Numbered from the stretch's first letter, positions 55,440-64,000 are shown. The stretch: 64,000 bases of DNA from Nematocida homosporus (GCF_024244095.1 NW_026250684.1:95536-159535); one strand, 5' to 3'. The notes: a model not told the origin generated them from the sequence alone. Numbers and translations: made by a program.

Positions 55440-56987
55440 TTAGTGAGTAGTTGTGTTTTGTTTGCTTACGGTGGGATTTGGATTTGGGGTTTCGGCATCT
55501 TCGGCAGTTTCGGCGGCGATGTTGTTGTATAAAAGTGCCTTGTTCTGGTAGTAACGGAATTTCTCCTTGTAGTATGCAGCTAGATTGGCAACCCGTTCAT
55601 CAATGATGGCCTGGCACTCGTTAGTAATGGGATGCGTGTGGTAGTAGGATAGGCCGGCGGAATTAAGTTTTACAACTTTGGATTCCAGGTGCTTTAGAAC
55701 TTCAGCCTGTTGTCGGGTTAGATTTTGATAGACATCGTTAATTTGGGGACTTTCTTTTAGGGCCGCATCAAGATAGAACTGCCTGTCAACACCTTTGGAA
55801 GTGATAGTAGTGATGTCATTGGTCGTCAAGTATTTGTAGTAGATTTCGACCAAATCCATGTCGACCTCAACGTTATCGTCATTAGTTACCGAAAAGGAAA
55901 AGGTGGGAATGTCTCCAGTTGTGCCGGCCCCGTCCAATAGAGGTAGCTTAGATACGACTTGGCAACCAGAAGTACTTATGATGTTCTGGTTGACCAGTTC
56001 GTTTAGCTCAGCTAACAAGGCCACCAAAGCAGTCCTTTCTATCAGAGTCATCACAGCCATTTGCTTAGTGGCTACCTCCAACTCGGCCATAGTCTTAGTG
56101 TCATTAGGATCAACCGCATCCCGTCGTTTCTTAATTGATGCCTCGAATGTCTGGTACTTGCGCTTATAAGCAGCAATCATAATGTTCAGCCGCGTACTAT
56201 AGATTAAGGGAATACCTTGAAAGACTGCACCCATACAGAACTCTCGTTTCTCCACGGCCTTTTCCGCACAGGCCAGGCGCAGCCATTCATAGGCCGACCA
56301 ATAAAAGGAAGCTTCGGAATATGCCGAAATAGATAAAGACTTAGTCACCTCTGACACCACCTCCGCAGGCAAGTACCGAGCCAGATTTTCCAGTTCCGGA
56401 CAAAGCACACCCTGCGCTGAATTCCAGCTATTACAAGCCGGCGGGAAAACCATCTGCTGGTACGTTGAAGGTTCCAACACCTTAGAACTACACGCCGCCT
56501 GAACAAGCTCAGACGATATCCTTGGCATAGATCGCGCCAATTTATCACAAGCAGCATTCTCAGCCTCAACATCATTCGGATTATTACTTTTCGTTCCAAT
56601 TAAACCACGCAAGGCCTTTCCATTTGTAACAGATAAAATCCCGCGTCCCCACATTTTATCTCCCAAACCTCTTCTTTTTTCGACAATATGGTTGATAGTG
56701 GCATAATTTTCTGATACAGAACGACTAGGATCATCAGTGATTTCCGTAGTGAAGCACAGAATCCTTCTTTCCGTCGCATTCGGTCTTGACGCGCCACTAA
56801 GATGATTATCCGGGTACAAAAACTGGTCGCACGCATTAGTCGACCGGCCAATATTCGACACACCTCCAGCCTCAGTCTCTCCCACTTGTCTATTCACCAC
56901 CAACCAAAGACCAAGAATAACCTTACCTATCCAACCCAAAACTTGCATGTTCATACAAACTCTTACCAATAAATATCCTAAGATCAT
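55440..56987 (-). CDS. Secreted Cys-containing protein, unknown family
   Basis: 515 residues from the ATG at 56987. Methionines 12 and 14 (56954, 56948) are alternative starts; MQVLGWIGKVILGLWLVVN then forms a typical signal peptide. The mature part has about ten cysteines and many amphipathic helices, and an N/T/P-rich C-terminal tail (PNPNPTVSKQ). No transmembrane segment follows the signal. I do not recognise it; a spore-wall, polar-tube or host-directed secreted protein is possible for this kind of organism, but only by analogy. The stop lies in a G/T-rich spacer. Confidence 0.6.
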   Translation of the reverse strand: MILGYLLVRVCMNMQVLGWIGKVILGLWLVVNRQVGETEAGGVSNIGRSTNACDQFLYPDNHLSGASRPNATERRILCFTTEITDDPSRSVSENYATINHIVEKRRGLGDKMWGRGILSVTNGKALRGLIGTKSNNPNDVEAENAACDKLARSMPRISSELVQAACSSKVLEPSTYQQMVFPPACNSWNSAQGVLCPELENLARYLPAEVVSEVTKSLSISAYSEASFYWSAYEWLRLACAEKAVEKREFCMGAVFQGIPLIYSTRLNIMIAAYKRKYQTFEASIKKRRDAVDPNDTKTMAELEVATKQMAVMTLIERTALVALLAELNELVNQNIISTSGCQVVSKLPLLDGAGTTGDIPTFSFSVTNDDNVEVDMDLVEIYYKYLTTNDITTITSKGVDRQFYLDAALKESPQINDVYQNLTRQQAEVLKHLESKVVKLNSAGLSYYHTHPITNECQAIIDERVANLAAYYKEKFRYYQNKALLYNNIAAETAEDAETPNPNPTVSKQNTTTH

Positions 56988-57001
56988 CTTTATCTAAATC
57001 A

Positions 57002-58546
57002 TTATTTACCTGCATTGCGCCAAGGCCCACTCTTACACCTAAACTGAGTAACCAACATAAGATGGTCCGAAGGATAGTGCGGAGTAGGCAACCCAACAAT
57101 CTTAGATAAGTACTCCTCATCAATCGGCCCTAAAGAGCACACCGGCTGCAACCGATCGTTGTGCCAAATATAATCAATCGTACCAATAAAACCAGGCGTA
57201 AAGTTAGTAAAGCCCATATTTACAAATGAATAACTGTCCTGCAAGCCCAGCTGGTGGGAATATCCCTGACTACTGTATGGCTCATAGGCCAGTCCTAATA
57301 AATCACGGTTGTTCGGTCGCATCTCCCCAGAAGTCACCAATTCGTGCAAAGCCGAAGAAGGCAGCGAATTAAAGTCACCACAAATCACTAACTCAGCTCC
57401 CGGGTACCTTTTCATCACCGCTTCCACCTCCTTCAACAACATAATACCTTGCAACGTCTTTACATCCGGAAATTCCGGGTCCCAATGAATATGTGCATTC
57501 GCTACTACCATAAGTTTACCTCCTTCTCTTTCCAGCACAACCACCAGTGCAATATTATCACGGCACAGTACGCGATTAGCAATATGCTCATGCTCAGCAA
57601 TATGCTTCTGGGAGAAGAGTTGCGATAAGAGAATACACTTCTGTTCTACTAGTTGAAAGAACATACTTTTCCAAAAGATAGCACATCCATCCACCGCCCG
57701 TTTATCATACTCAGACATAGTTCTAGCTCTTGTCTTCTGGTAAAAGACCGAATCATAATCACCACGTATCTTCAATTGCTCCCGAAAGAACTCCAAATAA
57801 CTAGCCGTATCCATCTCCTGAATACAAATAATATCAGCACTGTACGAAGCCAGTTCCTGTAAAATATTAGTCTTCCTTGTCTCCCACTGCAAGGCCCAAC
57901 TAGGCACATAGGCAAACATCTGATTATTAGTATAAGTAGGACAAAGAATATTATAAGTAGCTACAGTAATAATATCATTATACCCAGGTGATGTACTTTC
58001 CTGACCATTAAATATCCATTCTCTTTCCCAGTAAGGAAAACTCAAAGCCACATTATCACGACAGTATCTAACTACACCCAAACCACCTGAAGTATGATAA
58101 ACAGCCGCAATCTGACCCACTAAAGGATTATCGTCCAAATCCAACCGTTCCATTTGGTAGAGCATGCCAAATTCTTGTGGGACAGAAGAGAGTAAGTTCC
58201 CATTCAATTTCAACTCCCTTAAAGTATACAAACGCCCTAATTCTTTAGGTACTTTCTTTATCCGGTTATGAGACAAGTCTAAATGTGCTAAAGAAGTCAG
58301 TCGACTTATTTCCACTGGAATATCAGTGATTGAATTACCCGATAGAACTAGTGTAGTTAAGCCTTCCCAAAGCAAAATACGTGGGGACAACATCTTTAAG
58401 CCCTGTCCAGCCAAATCTAACCCAACCACTTCATCCATAACCTTCTCTCCCCCCGGCTTTCTACACACTAATGGCTTACTAAAGATACGATTAGCCCGGC
58501 TTGCAAAGCACCCAGGTCTTTTAACACCAGTATATTCCTCTTCCAT
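57002..58546 (-). CDS. CCR4: CCR4 deadenylase
   Basis: 514 residues. N-terminal leucine-rich repeats (about 40-165, LTTLVLSGNSITDIP, LAHLDLSHNRIKKVP) bind the Caf1/Not1 module. The C-terminal exonuclease-endonuclease-phosphatase domain (about 185-510) has TVATYNILCP, ICIQEMD, DGCAIFWK, GDFNSLP and a final PSDHLML. These are the catalytic Glu, Asp and His positions of Ccr4. It removes mRNA poly(A) tails. The LRR region is intact, which marks Ccr4 and not Angel or nocturnin. The next gene (secreted protein) starts 14 bp downstream. Confidence 0.95.
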   Translation of the reverse strand: MEEEYTGVKRPGCFASRANRIFSKPLVCRKPGGEKVMDEVVGLDLAGQGLKMLSPRILLWEGLTTLVLSGNSITDIPVEISRLTSLAHLDLSHNRIKKVPKELGRLYTLRELKLNGNLLSSVPQEFGMLYQMERLDLDDNPLVGQIAAVYHTSGGLGVVRYCRDNVALSFPYWEREWIFNGQESTSPGYNDIITVATYNILCPTYTNNQMFAYVPSWALQWETRKTNILQELASYSADIICIQEMDTASYLEFFREQLKIRGDYDSVFYQKTRARTMSEYDKRAVDGCAIFWKSMFFQLVEQKCILLSQLFSQKHIAEHEHIANRVLCRDNIALVVVLEREGGKLMVVANAHIHWDPEFPDVKTLQGIMLLKEVEAVMKRYPGAELVICGDFNSLPSSALHELVTSGEMRPNNRDLLGLAYEPYSSQGYSHQLGLQDSYSFVNMGFTNFTPGFIGTIDYIWHNDRLQPVCSLGPIDEEYLSKIVGLPTPHYPSDHLMLVTQFRCKSGPWRNAGK

Positions 58547-59207
58547 ACTCTGTAAATAAAAGACAAAATATATACAGCCGTTGCTTCCTTCTTCTCTTCT
58601 CTTCTTTCTTCTTTCGTCCTATCTTAATCTCTGCACTAACTCTTCAACCAGCCCAGCCCAAGCCATCCCACTCCACCCTAAGCCAACCCACTACTATACT
58701 ACCTGCAGCCATCCCCGCCCTATCAATTAAGTTAGTCTTAGGTTGGATTGGGTTGAGTTGGGTTAGTTTGGATTGGGTTAAGTTGGGTTGAGTTGGTTTA
58801 GTAGACACTATTGCCTTACACCAACTCAACTCAAACGCCACTTAATACTATCTTATTACATTCATTCATTAAATCCATCTTAAACCAACTAAATACTAAT
58901 CCAATCCAATTTATTAGACCACTTCATTGGGTTAGTATTGGGTTGGGTTGGGTTAATTTAGTTTAGTAGCACTATACCATACGTTATCTAAACTTAACAC
59001 ATCTAAATATCATTATAGCATACGTTATCTAAATGCCAACTTAAACTCAACTAAATACCATTATAACTAAATCAACTCAACACATCTAAATACTAAACCA
59101 AACTCAAACCAATACTAAACTAAACCAAACCAAACTCAATCTAAACCAACTCAATCTAAACCAAACCAAACTCAATATAATCTAAACTTAAATGATACTA
59201 ATCCAAT
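58547..59207. other. Intergenic repeats between CCR4 and eS7
   Basis: A 660-bp spacer. A C/T-rich block (TTCTTCTCTTCTCTTC) lies just upstream of CCR4. Alternating polarity blocks follow: G/T-rich at 58740-58800 and 58925-58965, C/A-rich elsewhere, for example CAAACCAAACTCAATC. No gene is seen. Confidence 0.55.
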
Positions 59208-59738
59208 TTAATAGTAGTTGGCTTGGAAAGTCGCCTTCTTGGCAAAGAGCGATTCAAAGACCAAAGCCATAGGCTCAAACCGATGAGCATGCTCCTTTTG
59301 GCTCTTAATATCTAAGATGATCTTCTCCACCCGAGAACCATCCTCTCTAACTAAGGACCGCCGATCAACAATATGAAAAGGAGCCGCCAAATCAGCAGCC
59401 ACACTTTCTTGATAATCAGCATAAGTAGGACCAGTTCGGAAGCACTTCTCGCCCTTCTTAAGCCCACTATCAACTCTAGCTCTAATCAAGAAAACAGTCC
59501 CTCCTAATACTTCCTCTAATCGTTCCGTAGCCGCACCAAGCCCCCGTTTTAACTCACTATAAACTCCACCCGGCAGAGTTACAACTGTTACTAAGACACT
59601 ATCCTTACTAAATGAATCAACTTTAACCAACCCTAAATCTTCACTAAATGTTTCCGGACTAGTCAAGAGACCTTTTAAAATACTTAAAACTGTTTCAGTA
59701 GCTGAATTAGACTGTTCAGTTAGCTTAGTATGAGTCAT
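59208..59738 (-). CDS. RPS7: Ribosomal protein eS7
   Basis: 176 residues. The C-terminal part is the family signature: PFHIVDRRSLVREDGSRVEK, then ILDIKSQKEHAHRFEPM and VFESLFAKKATFQ, matching the eS7 LVFPSEIVGKR to FPEF region. The N-terminal half is more diverged. It is part of the 40S subunit. AGACCCTGTC lies immediately upstream of the ATG. Confidence 0.82.
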   Translation of the reverse strand: MTHTKLTEQSNSATETVLSILKGLLTSPETFSEDLGLVKVDSFSKDSVLVTVVTLPGGVYSELKRGLGAATERLEEVLGGTVFLIRARVDSGLKKGEKCFRTGPTYADYQESVAADLAAPFHIVDRRSLVREDGSRVEKIILDIKSQKEHAHRFEPMALVFESLFAKKATFQANYY

Positions 59739-59752
59739 GACAGGGTCTAAAA
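59739..59752 (-). promoter_or_regulatory. CCC-type element upstream of eS7
   Basis: On the minus strand TTTTAGACCCTGTC runs directly into the ATG. The eL29 gene has nearly the same block (TTTTAGCACCCCTGTC). Microsporidian ribosomal genes are known to carry CCC-like motifs near the start. Confidence 0.5.
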
Positions 59753-59922
59753 AATAAAAGAAATAAAAGGAAGATTAAACTTAACTAGATAGTCTATTTA
59801 GTAGATATATTTAGAAAGTCTTAGGAAGGATTTGGGTTAGTATTGGGTTGAATTGGGTTGAGTTGGGGTGGAAGAAGGATAGTAAAGAGGTGTTTAGAGA
59901 TAGAGACGCTATCTTTATTTTA

Positions 59923-59939
59923 ATTTTAGCACCCCTGTC
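59923..59939 (+). promoter_or_regulatory. CCC-type element upstream of eL29
   Basis: ATTTTAGCACCCCTGTC about 8 bp before the eL29 ATG. It is shared with eS7, supporting a promoter role. Confidence 0.5.
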
Positions 59940-59946
59940 TTTAAGA

Positions 59947-60237
59947 ATGGCAAAGTCAAAGAATCATACTAATGAGAACCAAAACAGAAAAGCACATCGT
60001 AATGGAATCAAAAAGCCTAAAGATTGGCAAAAGTTACCTATTAGAGGAATGCCTAAGGATGCACGTTTAGCCCTTCATGAGGAGCAAAAGGCTCTTCATC
60101 CAGTTTCTAAGAAGAAGTTGATGACCTTTGAAGAGCGAATGGCCCAAGAGAATGCTGATCCGGCTGTTCACAGGAGAAGACTCATTAAGAAGATGGGGAT
60201 TAGGCGTATGGCCCTACGTGGCATTTACTTGAACTAA
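59947..60237 (+). CDS. RPL29: Ribosomal protein eL29
   Basis: 96 residues from the ATG at 59947; an in-frame ATG at 59848 lies in repeat-derived spacer and gives an implausible N terminus. MAKSKNHT followed by NQNRKAHRNGIKKPK is the eL29 signature. The rest is a diverged, basic tail ending RGIYLN. It is part of the 60S subunit. Confidence 0.92.
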   Translation: MAKSKNHTNENQNRKAHRNGIKKPKDWQKLPIRGMPKDARLALHEEQKALHPVSKKKLMTFEERMAQENADPAVHRRRLIKKMGIRRMALRGIYLN

Positions 60238-61184
60238 TAAATGGGGTTTAAGATTTAGATAAGTTTTGATTAAGTTGGTGTTGAGTTGTGTTAAGATAAG
60301 ATTAGATTAAGTTGTGTTGTGTTTTGTTAGATTGAGTTGTATTTTGTTAAGATTAAGCTGGTATTTGGTTATGATCTGGCTAGATTATGATAGTACTTTG
60401 TTATGATTTGGTTGAGTTAGATTATGATAGCATCTTGTTACTTTGTGTGAGTAGTTAGTGTAGAGTAAGTTGATGTGTTTAGTAAGTTGGTGTTTAGTAA
60501 GTTGATGTCTGAATACGTTATGGAGTATTAAAAGTGCAAGGACGCCAAACTTAGCCTCTCTAAGAAACAATCTTAAACTGAATTGAATTAGTATTATGTG
60601 AGTATTAAGTTAGGATTGAATTATGTTTGATGTAGTGCTTAATACTTAAACTAATCCCAACTCAACACAACACAACACAACTCAACACAACATAATACTT
60701 AAACTAATACGTACTCTATTAAAGGCATTGCTTGAGCTAAGTGCGGTTACTATTTATTGGATAAATAAGTGTGTGTGTGATGACGTCATATTAAGTTGGT
60801 ATAAGATTGAGTATTAGTTTAGTACTAAGTAGTGTATACTAAGTACTAGGTAGTGAGTGGCTTACCAGTAATCATTGTGATTATGTCAGCAGTCGTATGA
60901 GAGTGCTACAATTGATTAATCTGATATTTGGGTAGGGTTATCTAAATAGCCCATTTAGACTTTTGCTACTCTATCATAAATAAGTAAGTAAATAGACTAT
61001 GTGTATTGGTAAGTTAAACTGATTAAATAAATGTCTAATGGAGTAGTAACTAACTGGATAGGTAAATAGGTACTGGGTTAGGTCGGATGGATATAATGGG
61101 TGAGTGAGTTGGAGTGGATTGAGTGGATTGGATGGGAAAAAGGCGGGAAAATAGGACATATAAGGGAGAGTTTAGCGGGAGGTA
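60238..61184. other. Intergenic repeats and element copy D
   Basis: 947 bp between eL29 and EXO1. G/T-rich repeats (60250-60510, with TTTAGTAAGTTGGTG units), a C/A-rich block (60650-60700), element copy D (60706-60912), then A/T-rich sequence to the EXO1 start. No gene is seen; short minus-strand frames are repeat artefacts. Confidence 0.6.
60706..60912 (+). repeat. Dispersed element, copy D
   Basis: TACGTACTCTATTAAAGGCATTGC start, GC-TTGA-GC mini-hairpin, AAATAAGTGTGTGTG, TGACGTCA at 60781-60788, GTGAG-TGG-CTTAC hairpin, TAATCA-TTG-TGATTA hairpin, then GTCGTATGAGAGTGCTACA. It is closest to copy A. No reading frame. Confidence 0.7.
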
Positions 61185-62246
61185 ATGGGAGTGCCGGGGT
61201 TGTTGCCACTGTTGAAGGAGCATTTAGAACAAGTGGATATGAGTGAGATAAAAGGATGTAGAGTAGGAGTAGATGCTTATTCTTGGTTGTATAAGGCAGT
61301 ATCGACTTATGCCGTGGATGTGTACTTGGCTCCGACGGGGGAAGAAGCCTTGAGTAAGTGTATAGGTTTGTGTTTACGGAAATGTGAGGCTTTACAAAAA
61401 GAAGGGGTTCAGTTGTACTTTGTGTTTGATGGGGAAGAGCATCCAATGAAGAGTATGACGGCTCAGAAACGGCGGGAGAAGAAGGAAGAAGCCCGGGAGA
61501 AAATTGAAGTGCTGCTACGACGAGGACGGAAAGAGGAGGCTTACCGCTTAATGAGTAGATCTTTAAAGGTGGATAAAGTGATGGCCGGTCGGTTTATGGA
61601 TGCTTTGGCAGAACGGGATATACCTTATATTAGGGCGCCTTATGAAGCAGATCCACAATTAGCTTACTTGGAACGGGAAGGTTTAGTGGACTATATAATG
61701 ACGGAAGATAGTGACTTGGTGGTTTATGGGGCCAAACGGATCTTGTTTAAATTGAATGAAAGTATGATTGCGGTGTTGTATGATCGGGAAAGAGTGCTTA
61801 AAGTAGGCGGGGAGTCAGTGCGCTGCTTACTGACTCATATTAAAGAGATAGTGGCCTTATCTGGTTGTGATTATACAGAGGGAATTAGGAATGTTGGACT
61901 GATTACGGCCCATCGGCTTATGATGGTGCATAAAAGTGCCCGGGGGTGTATTGAGTTCTTGGCCCGTAAGAGTATTGAAGTGATGAATCATTGGGAAGTC
62001 TGCCAGCGCGTGGTGTGTACTTTTAAAATGCATGTAGTGATTGATCCTCGTTCTGGCGAGCGGCGGTATTTTGAAGAGACGGAGGGAGAAGAGTTCGGTA
62101 CTGAGGAGGGTTTAGGAGATTTATCCTTTGTGGGCAGCTTAGTTGAATCTTCTGTTTCTTCACAGACTTCCGTTGAAAGTGATGGGGTGGAGTTGGTTGA
62201 AGAAGTTAGAACGAGGGTTACTGTTAAATTAAGTAGTAGTAGTTGA
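61185..62246 (+). CDS. EXO1: Exonuclease 1 (EXO1), catalytic core only
   Basis: 353 residues. XPG/FEN superfamily N and I domains: MGVPGLLPLLK, D30 (VGVDAYSWLYK), FVFDGEEHP, YEADPQLAY (Glu and Asp), TEDSDLVVYG, and SGCDYTEGIRNVG with the helix-hairpin-helix. The YSWLYKAV sequence and the spacing after the first Asp fit EXO1 and not FEN1, which has a different N-terminal arrangement. The long C-terminal mismatch-repair-binding tail of yeast and human EXO1 is missing; only about 60 acidic/Ser-rich residues follow the core. Confidence 0.88.
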   Translation: MGVPGLLPLLKEHLEQVDMSEIKGCRVGVDAYSWLYKAVSTYAVDVYLAPTGEEALSKCIGLCLRKCEALQKEGVQLYFVFDGEEHPMKSMTAQKRREKKEEAREKIEVLLRRGRKEEAYRLMSRSLKVDKVMAGRFMDALAERDIPYIRAPYEADPQLAYLEREGLVDYIMTEDSDLVVYGAKRILFKLNESMIAVLYDRERVLKVGGESVRCLLTHIKEIVALSGCDYTEGIRNVGLITAHRLMMVHKSARGCIEFLARKSIEVMNHWEVCQRVVCTFKMHVVIDPRSGERRYFEETEGEEFGTEEGLGDLSFVGSLVESSVSSQTSVESDGVELVEEVRTRVTVKLSSSS

Positions 62247-62284
62247 AATAAGTTAAGATAAGATTGAATAAATATAAGGAAAGC

Positions 62285-63808
62285 TTAGGTAGTAGCTGGC
62301 TTGGAAGGAGTAAATTTGGGTTTGACTTGGTGCAGACTGTAAAGTAGCTGGAGATCATTGGGAGTTTGGCACTTGTTGATGTTAGTGGCTAAAATAAAGA
62401 GGGGTGTGCGTTTGAGAAAGGGAAGATCGGAGGCAATGATAAGATTAGCTTTCTTTCTGAGAGCACTTAAGACCTTACTTGGAGTTAAGCTGGGAATATG
62501 GAGAAAATCCAAAACTGGAGTGATAGTGATAGCGATATTGATAGATAGGTAGGCTTGGACGAGTTTGGCTAGTTTGGCCTCGTGCTTTTTCATGATAGCC
62601 ACTAGAACTTTGGCATTACTGACTAGAGTGAGTAGTCCCAGTGATGAAGAAGGAATTTCACAGATATTAGTCCATTTGTGTCTTAGGGCGTTCAAGTTTG
62701 GGTCAGTAACAGCTAGTTTAAAACTGCCACTAATAATATAGAAGGAAAAGCGGGAGTTAGCTGGTATACTGGGCTGGGGAGTGGTTTTAGAAATACCTGC
62801 GAATTTAGGCGGAGTAGTGCTAGGCTGGGGTGAGGTGGTGTTAGTATTAGGTTGGTCTGAGGTTAGGATGGTATTGGGTTGGTCTGAGGTGGGGTTGGTA
62901 GTAGGTGGTGGTGAAGTGGGTGTAGATGAGTTAGATGTAGATGAGTTGGGTGTAGATGAGTTGGGTGTAGATGAGTTGGGAGATTTAGTAGTAGATTGAG
63001 TGGTAGTAGGCGGTGGTGAGGTGGGTGTAGGGGTGGTTATGGGAGTTACTTGGGAGGAGGTATTAATGAGAGGAGTGGTTAAGTAGCTGGGTAGGACGGA
63101 TTGGGTGAAGGGAAGAACGCCTTTGCGTAGGGATGAAGTGCCAATGATGGAAGGGGGTGCCATAGTATTGAAAGAAGAGGAAGAAGAAGAGTTATGGCGG
63201 CTGGAGTAGTCAAGATCGTGCAGGAATGAGTTGTCTAGTAGGTCATTGGGAAGTGAGATAGAAGGTAGAGGTCGTGGTGGCAGGGGTATAGATGAGTTGG
63301 TTGATGGGGTTGGAATTGGAGTGGCAGCTGAGGATAAGAGAGAGTTGGAAGAAGATTGGGTGTTGTTTTGTTTCAGATCAGCAATTTCTTGTAAAGCAGC
63401 GAGTTTATCCTGGAGGGCAGTTGCTAAATCCAGGTGTAGCTCTTGAATTTGCTGGGCTTGTGAATTAATAGTCTGTTCGGATTTGGACCTTTGTTTTTCT
63501 AGGCGGGATAGAAGTTGGTCCTGAAGGACTTCTCGGTCTTTCTGGGCGGCTAAAAGCTTATCTTGAGCCGATTTAGTGTATTCAATAAATTGGGTTTGAA
63601 GATCAATGAACGCTTGTTGGTGTTTAGAAGCACTCTTTTGGGCTTTAAGTGCCCGTTTTTCAGCCTTAGCCAGTAGCTGTACTAGTTCATTAACAGTAGC
63701 TATGGCTTGGGTTGTAACTGCTTGGCAGTTAGGATGAGTATCCGATTTAGCTAATTCAGCCGCCTGTTGTTGTAAGGGGGCCGAGAAGTATTTAAGTCGC
63801 TCTTGCAT
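62285..63808 (-). CDS. Coiled-coil and low-complexity protein, unknown function
   Basis: 507 residues. N-terminal coiled coil (about 30-145), then Ser/Thr/Pro/Asn-rich disordered sequence (about 150-345) including four NSSTP-type units (about 280-300) and TSDQPNT repeats whose DNA is the G/T-rich intergenic repeat read on the opposite strand. The C-terminal 150 residues look globular (RFSFYIISGSFKL, NICEIPSSSLGLLTLVSNAK, FLHIPSLTPSKVL) and suggest an alpha/beta domain. No family is recognised. The EXO1 gene ends 38 bp from its stop (convergent). Confidence 0.65.
   Translation of the reverse strand: MQERLKYFSAPLQQQAAELAKSDTHPNCQAVTTQAIATVNELVQLLAKAEKRALKAQKSASKHQQAFIDLQTQFIEYTKSAQDKLLAAQKDREVLQDQLLSRLEKQRSKSEQTINSQAQQIQELHLDLATALQDKLAALQEIADLKQNNTQSSSNSLLSSAATPIPTPSTNSSIPLPPRPLPSISLPNDLLDNSFLHDLDYSSRHNSSSSSSFNTMAPPSIIGTSSLRKGVLPFTQSVLPSYLTTPLINTSSQVTPITTPTPTSPPPTTTQSTTKSPNSSTPNSSTPNSSTSNSSTPTSPPPTTNPTSDQPNTILTSDQPNTNTTSPQPSTTPPKFAGISKTTPQPSIPANSRFSFYIISGSFKLAVTDPNLNALRHKWTNICEIPSSSLGLLTLVSNAKVLVAIMKKHEAKLAKLVQAYLSINIAITITPVLDFLHIPSLTPSKVLSALRKKANLIIASDLPFLKRTPLFILATNINKCQTPNDLQLLYSLHQVKPKFTPSKPATT
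62926..62985 (-). repeat. 15-bp coding tandem repeat (NSSTP units)
   Basis: Four near-identical 15-bp units (read on the plus strand as GTAGATGAGTTGGGT, with one variant GTAGATGAGTTAGAT) encode repeated Asn-Ser-Ser-Thr-Pro. Confidence 0.85.
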
Positions 63809-64000
63809 TAAATTGGGTGAAGTTGAGTTGCGTATTGGATTGGGTGGAGTTGAGTTAGGTATTGGATTGGGTGGAGTTGAGGTGAATGAAGTTGAGTTGC
63901 GTATTGGATTGGGCGGAGTTGATGTGAATGAAGTTGAGGTGTATGGAGTTGAGGTGAATGAAGTTGAGTTGCGTATTGGATTGGGCGGAGTTGATGTGAA
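63809..64000 (+). repeat. Minisatellite upstream of the 507-residue protein, runs off the window
   Basis: Higher-order tandem repeat of units such as GAGTTGCGTATTGGATTGGG and GGAGTTGATGTGAATGAAG, about 42 bp with sub-units. It continues to the window edge. Confidence 0.8.

Noticed and set aside
59848..59946. N-terminal extension of eL29
   Set aside because: The canonical MAKSKNHT start is at 59947; the extra 33 codons come from repeat-type spacer and a CCC promoter motif.
1..64000. CRISPR arrays, bacterial operons or phage
   Set aside because: No regularly spaced direct repeats with unique spacers; the genes are eukaryotic.

Overview
This window looks like a gene-dense, intron-poor microsporidian-type (reduced fungal-lineage) nuclear genome. 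The reasons are: eukaryotic informational genes (RPB2, RPB11, TAF10, eIF2 alpha and gamma, eIF2A, ProRS, NSA2, KRR1, eS7, eL29, SEC23, CCR4); short proteins with no visible introns; mitosome-type Fe-S genes (ISU1, JAC1) and a PAM16-like import subunit; a lone pyruvate dehydrogenase E1 alpha gene; and very short gaps between divergent start codons. The species cannot be named from the sequence alone. All starts given here are ATG; several reading frames can be extended upstream from TTG or GTG codons, and I rejected those extensions.

Layout. 1-8.6 kb: the 3' end of a helical-repeat protein, the MTQ2 methyltransferase, eIF2 alpha head-to-head with an ethanolamine/choline phosphotransferase, a low-complexity protein, a PP2A-group phosphatase and a membrane-anchored GNAT-like protein. 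8.7-21.5 kb: a small membrane protein, a large LRR adenylate cyclase, ISU1 head-to-head with a PP1-type phosphatase, eIF2A, ProRS, a VAP-like MSP protein, a coiled-coil protein and a polytopic membrane protein. 21.7-28.5 kb: RPB2 head-to-head with JAC1, an initiator-like tRNA-Met, V-ATPase subunit C and a RING-CH membrane protein. 28.8-33.4 kb: two unrecognised, probably secreted, lineage-specific genes flanking a dispersed element. 33.7-44.4 kb: PDH E1 alpha, an ER J-like protein, RPB11, eIF2 gamma, a possible OB-fold protein, a PAM16-like protein, a divergent actin-like protein, an AAA ATPase with a Gln/Pro repeat tail, a PHO91-like transporter and KRR1. 44.5-46.5 kb: a stand-alone retroviral-type integrase and repeats. 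46.5-64 kb: TAF10, a 52-codon ORF, RAD51, NSA2, an MCM8-like helicase, a RING protein, SEC23, a secreted protein, CCR4, eS7, eL29, EXO1 and a coiled-coil protein.

How the genes fit together. Three translation-initiation proteins (eIF2 alpha, eIF2 gamma, eIF2A) and an initiator-like tRNA fall in one window. ISU1 and JAC1, with the PAM16-like protein, outline mitosomal Fe-S assembly and Hsp70-driven import. RAD51, EXO1 and MCM8 suggest a homologous-recombination set.

Non-coding structure is unusual. Spacers over 200 bp are filled with a degenerate, strand-asymmetric G/T-rich repeat (TTGGGTTAGTATTGAG-like on one strand) with abrupt polarity switches. Four copies of a roughly 130-300 bp dispersed element, with a TGACGTCA palindrome in three of them and recurrent hairpins, sit in spacers near 29.9, 46.1, 55.0 and 60.8 kb. 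These are the strongest candidates for something undescribed.
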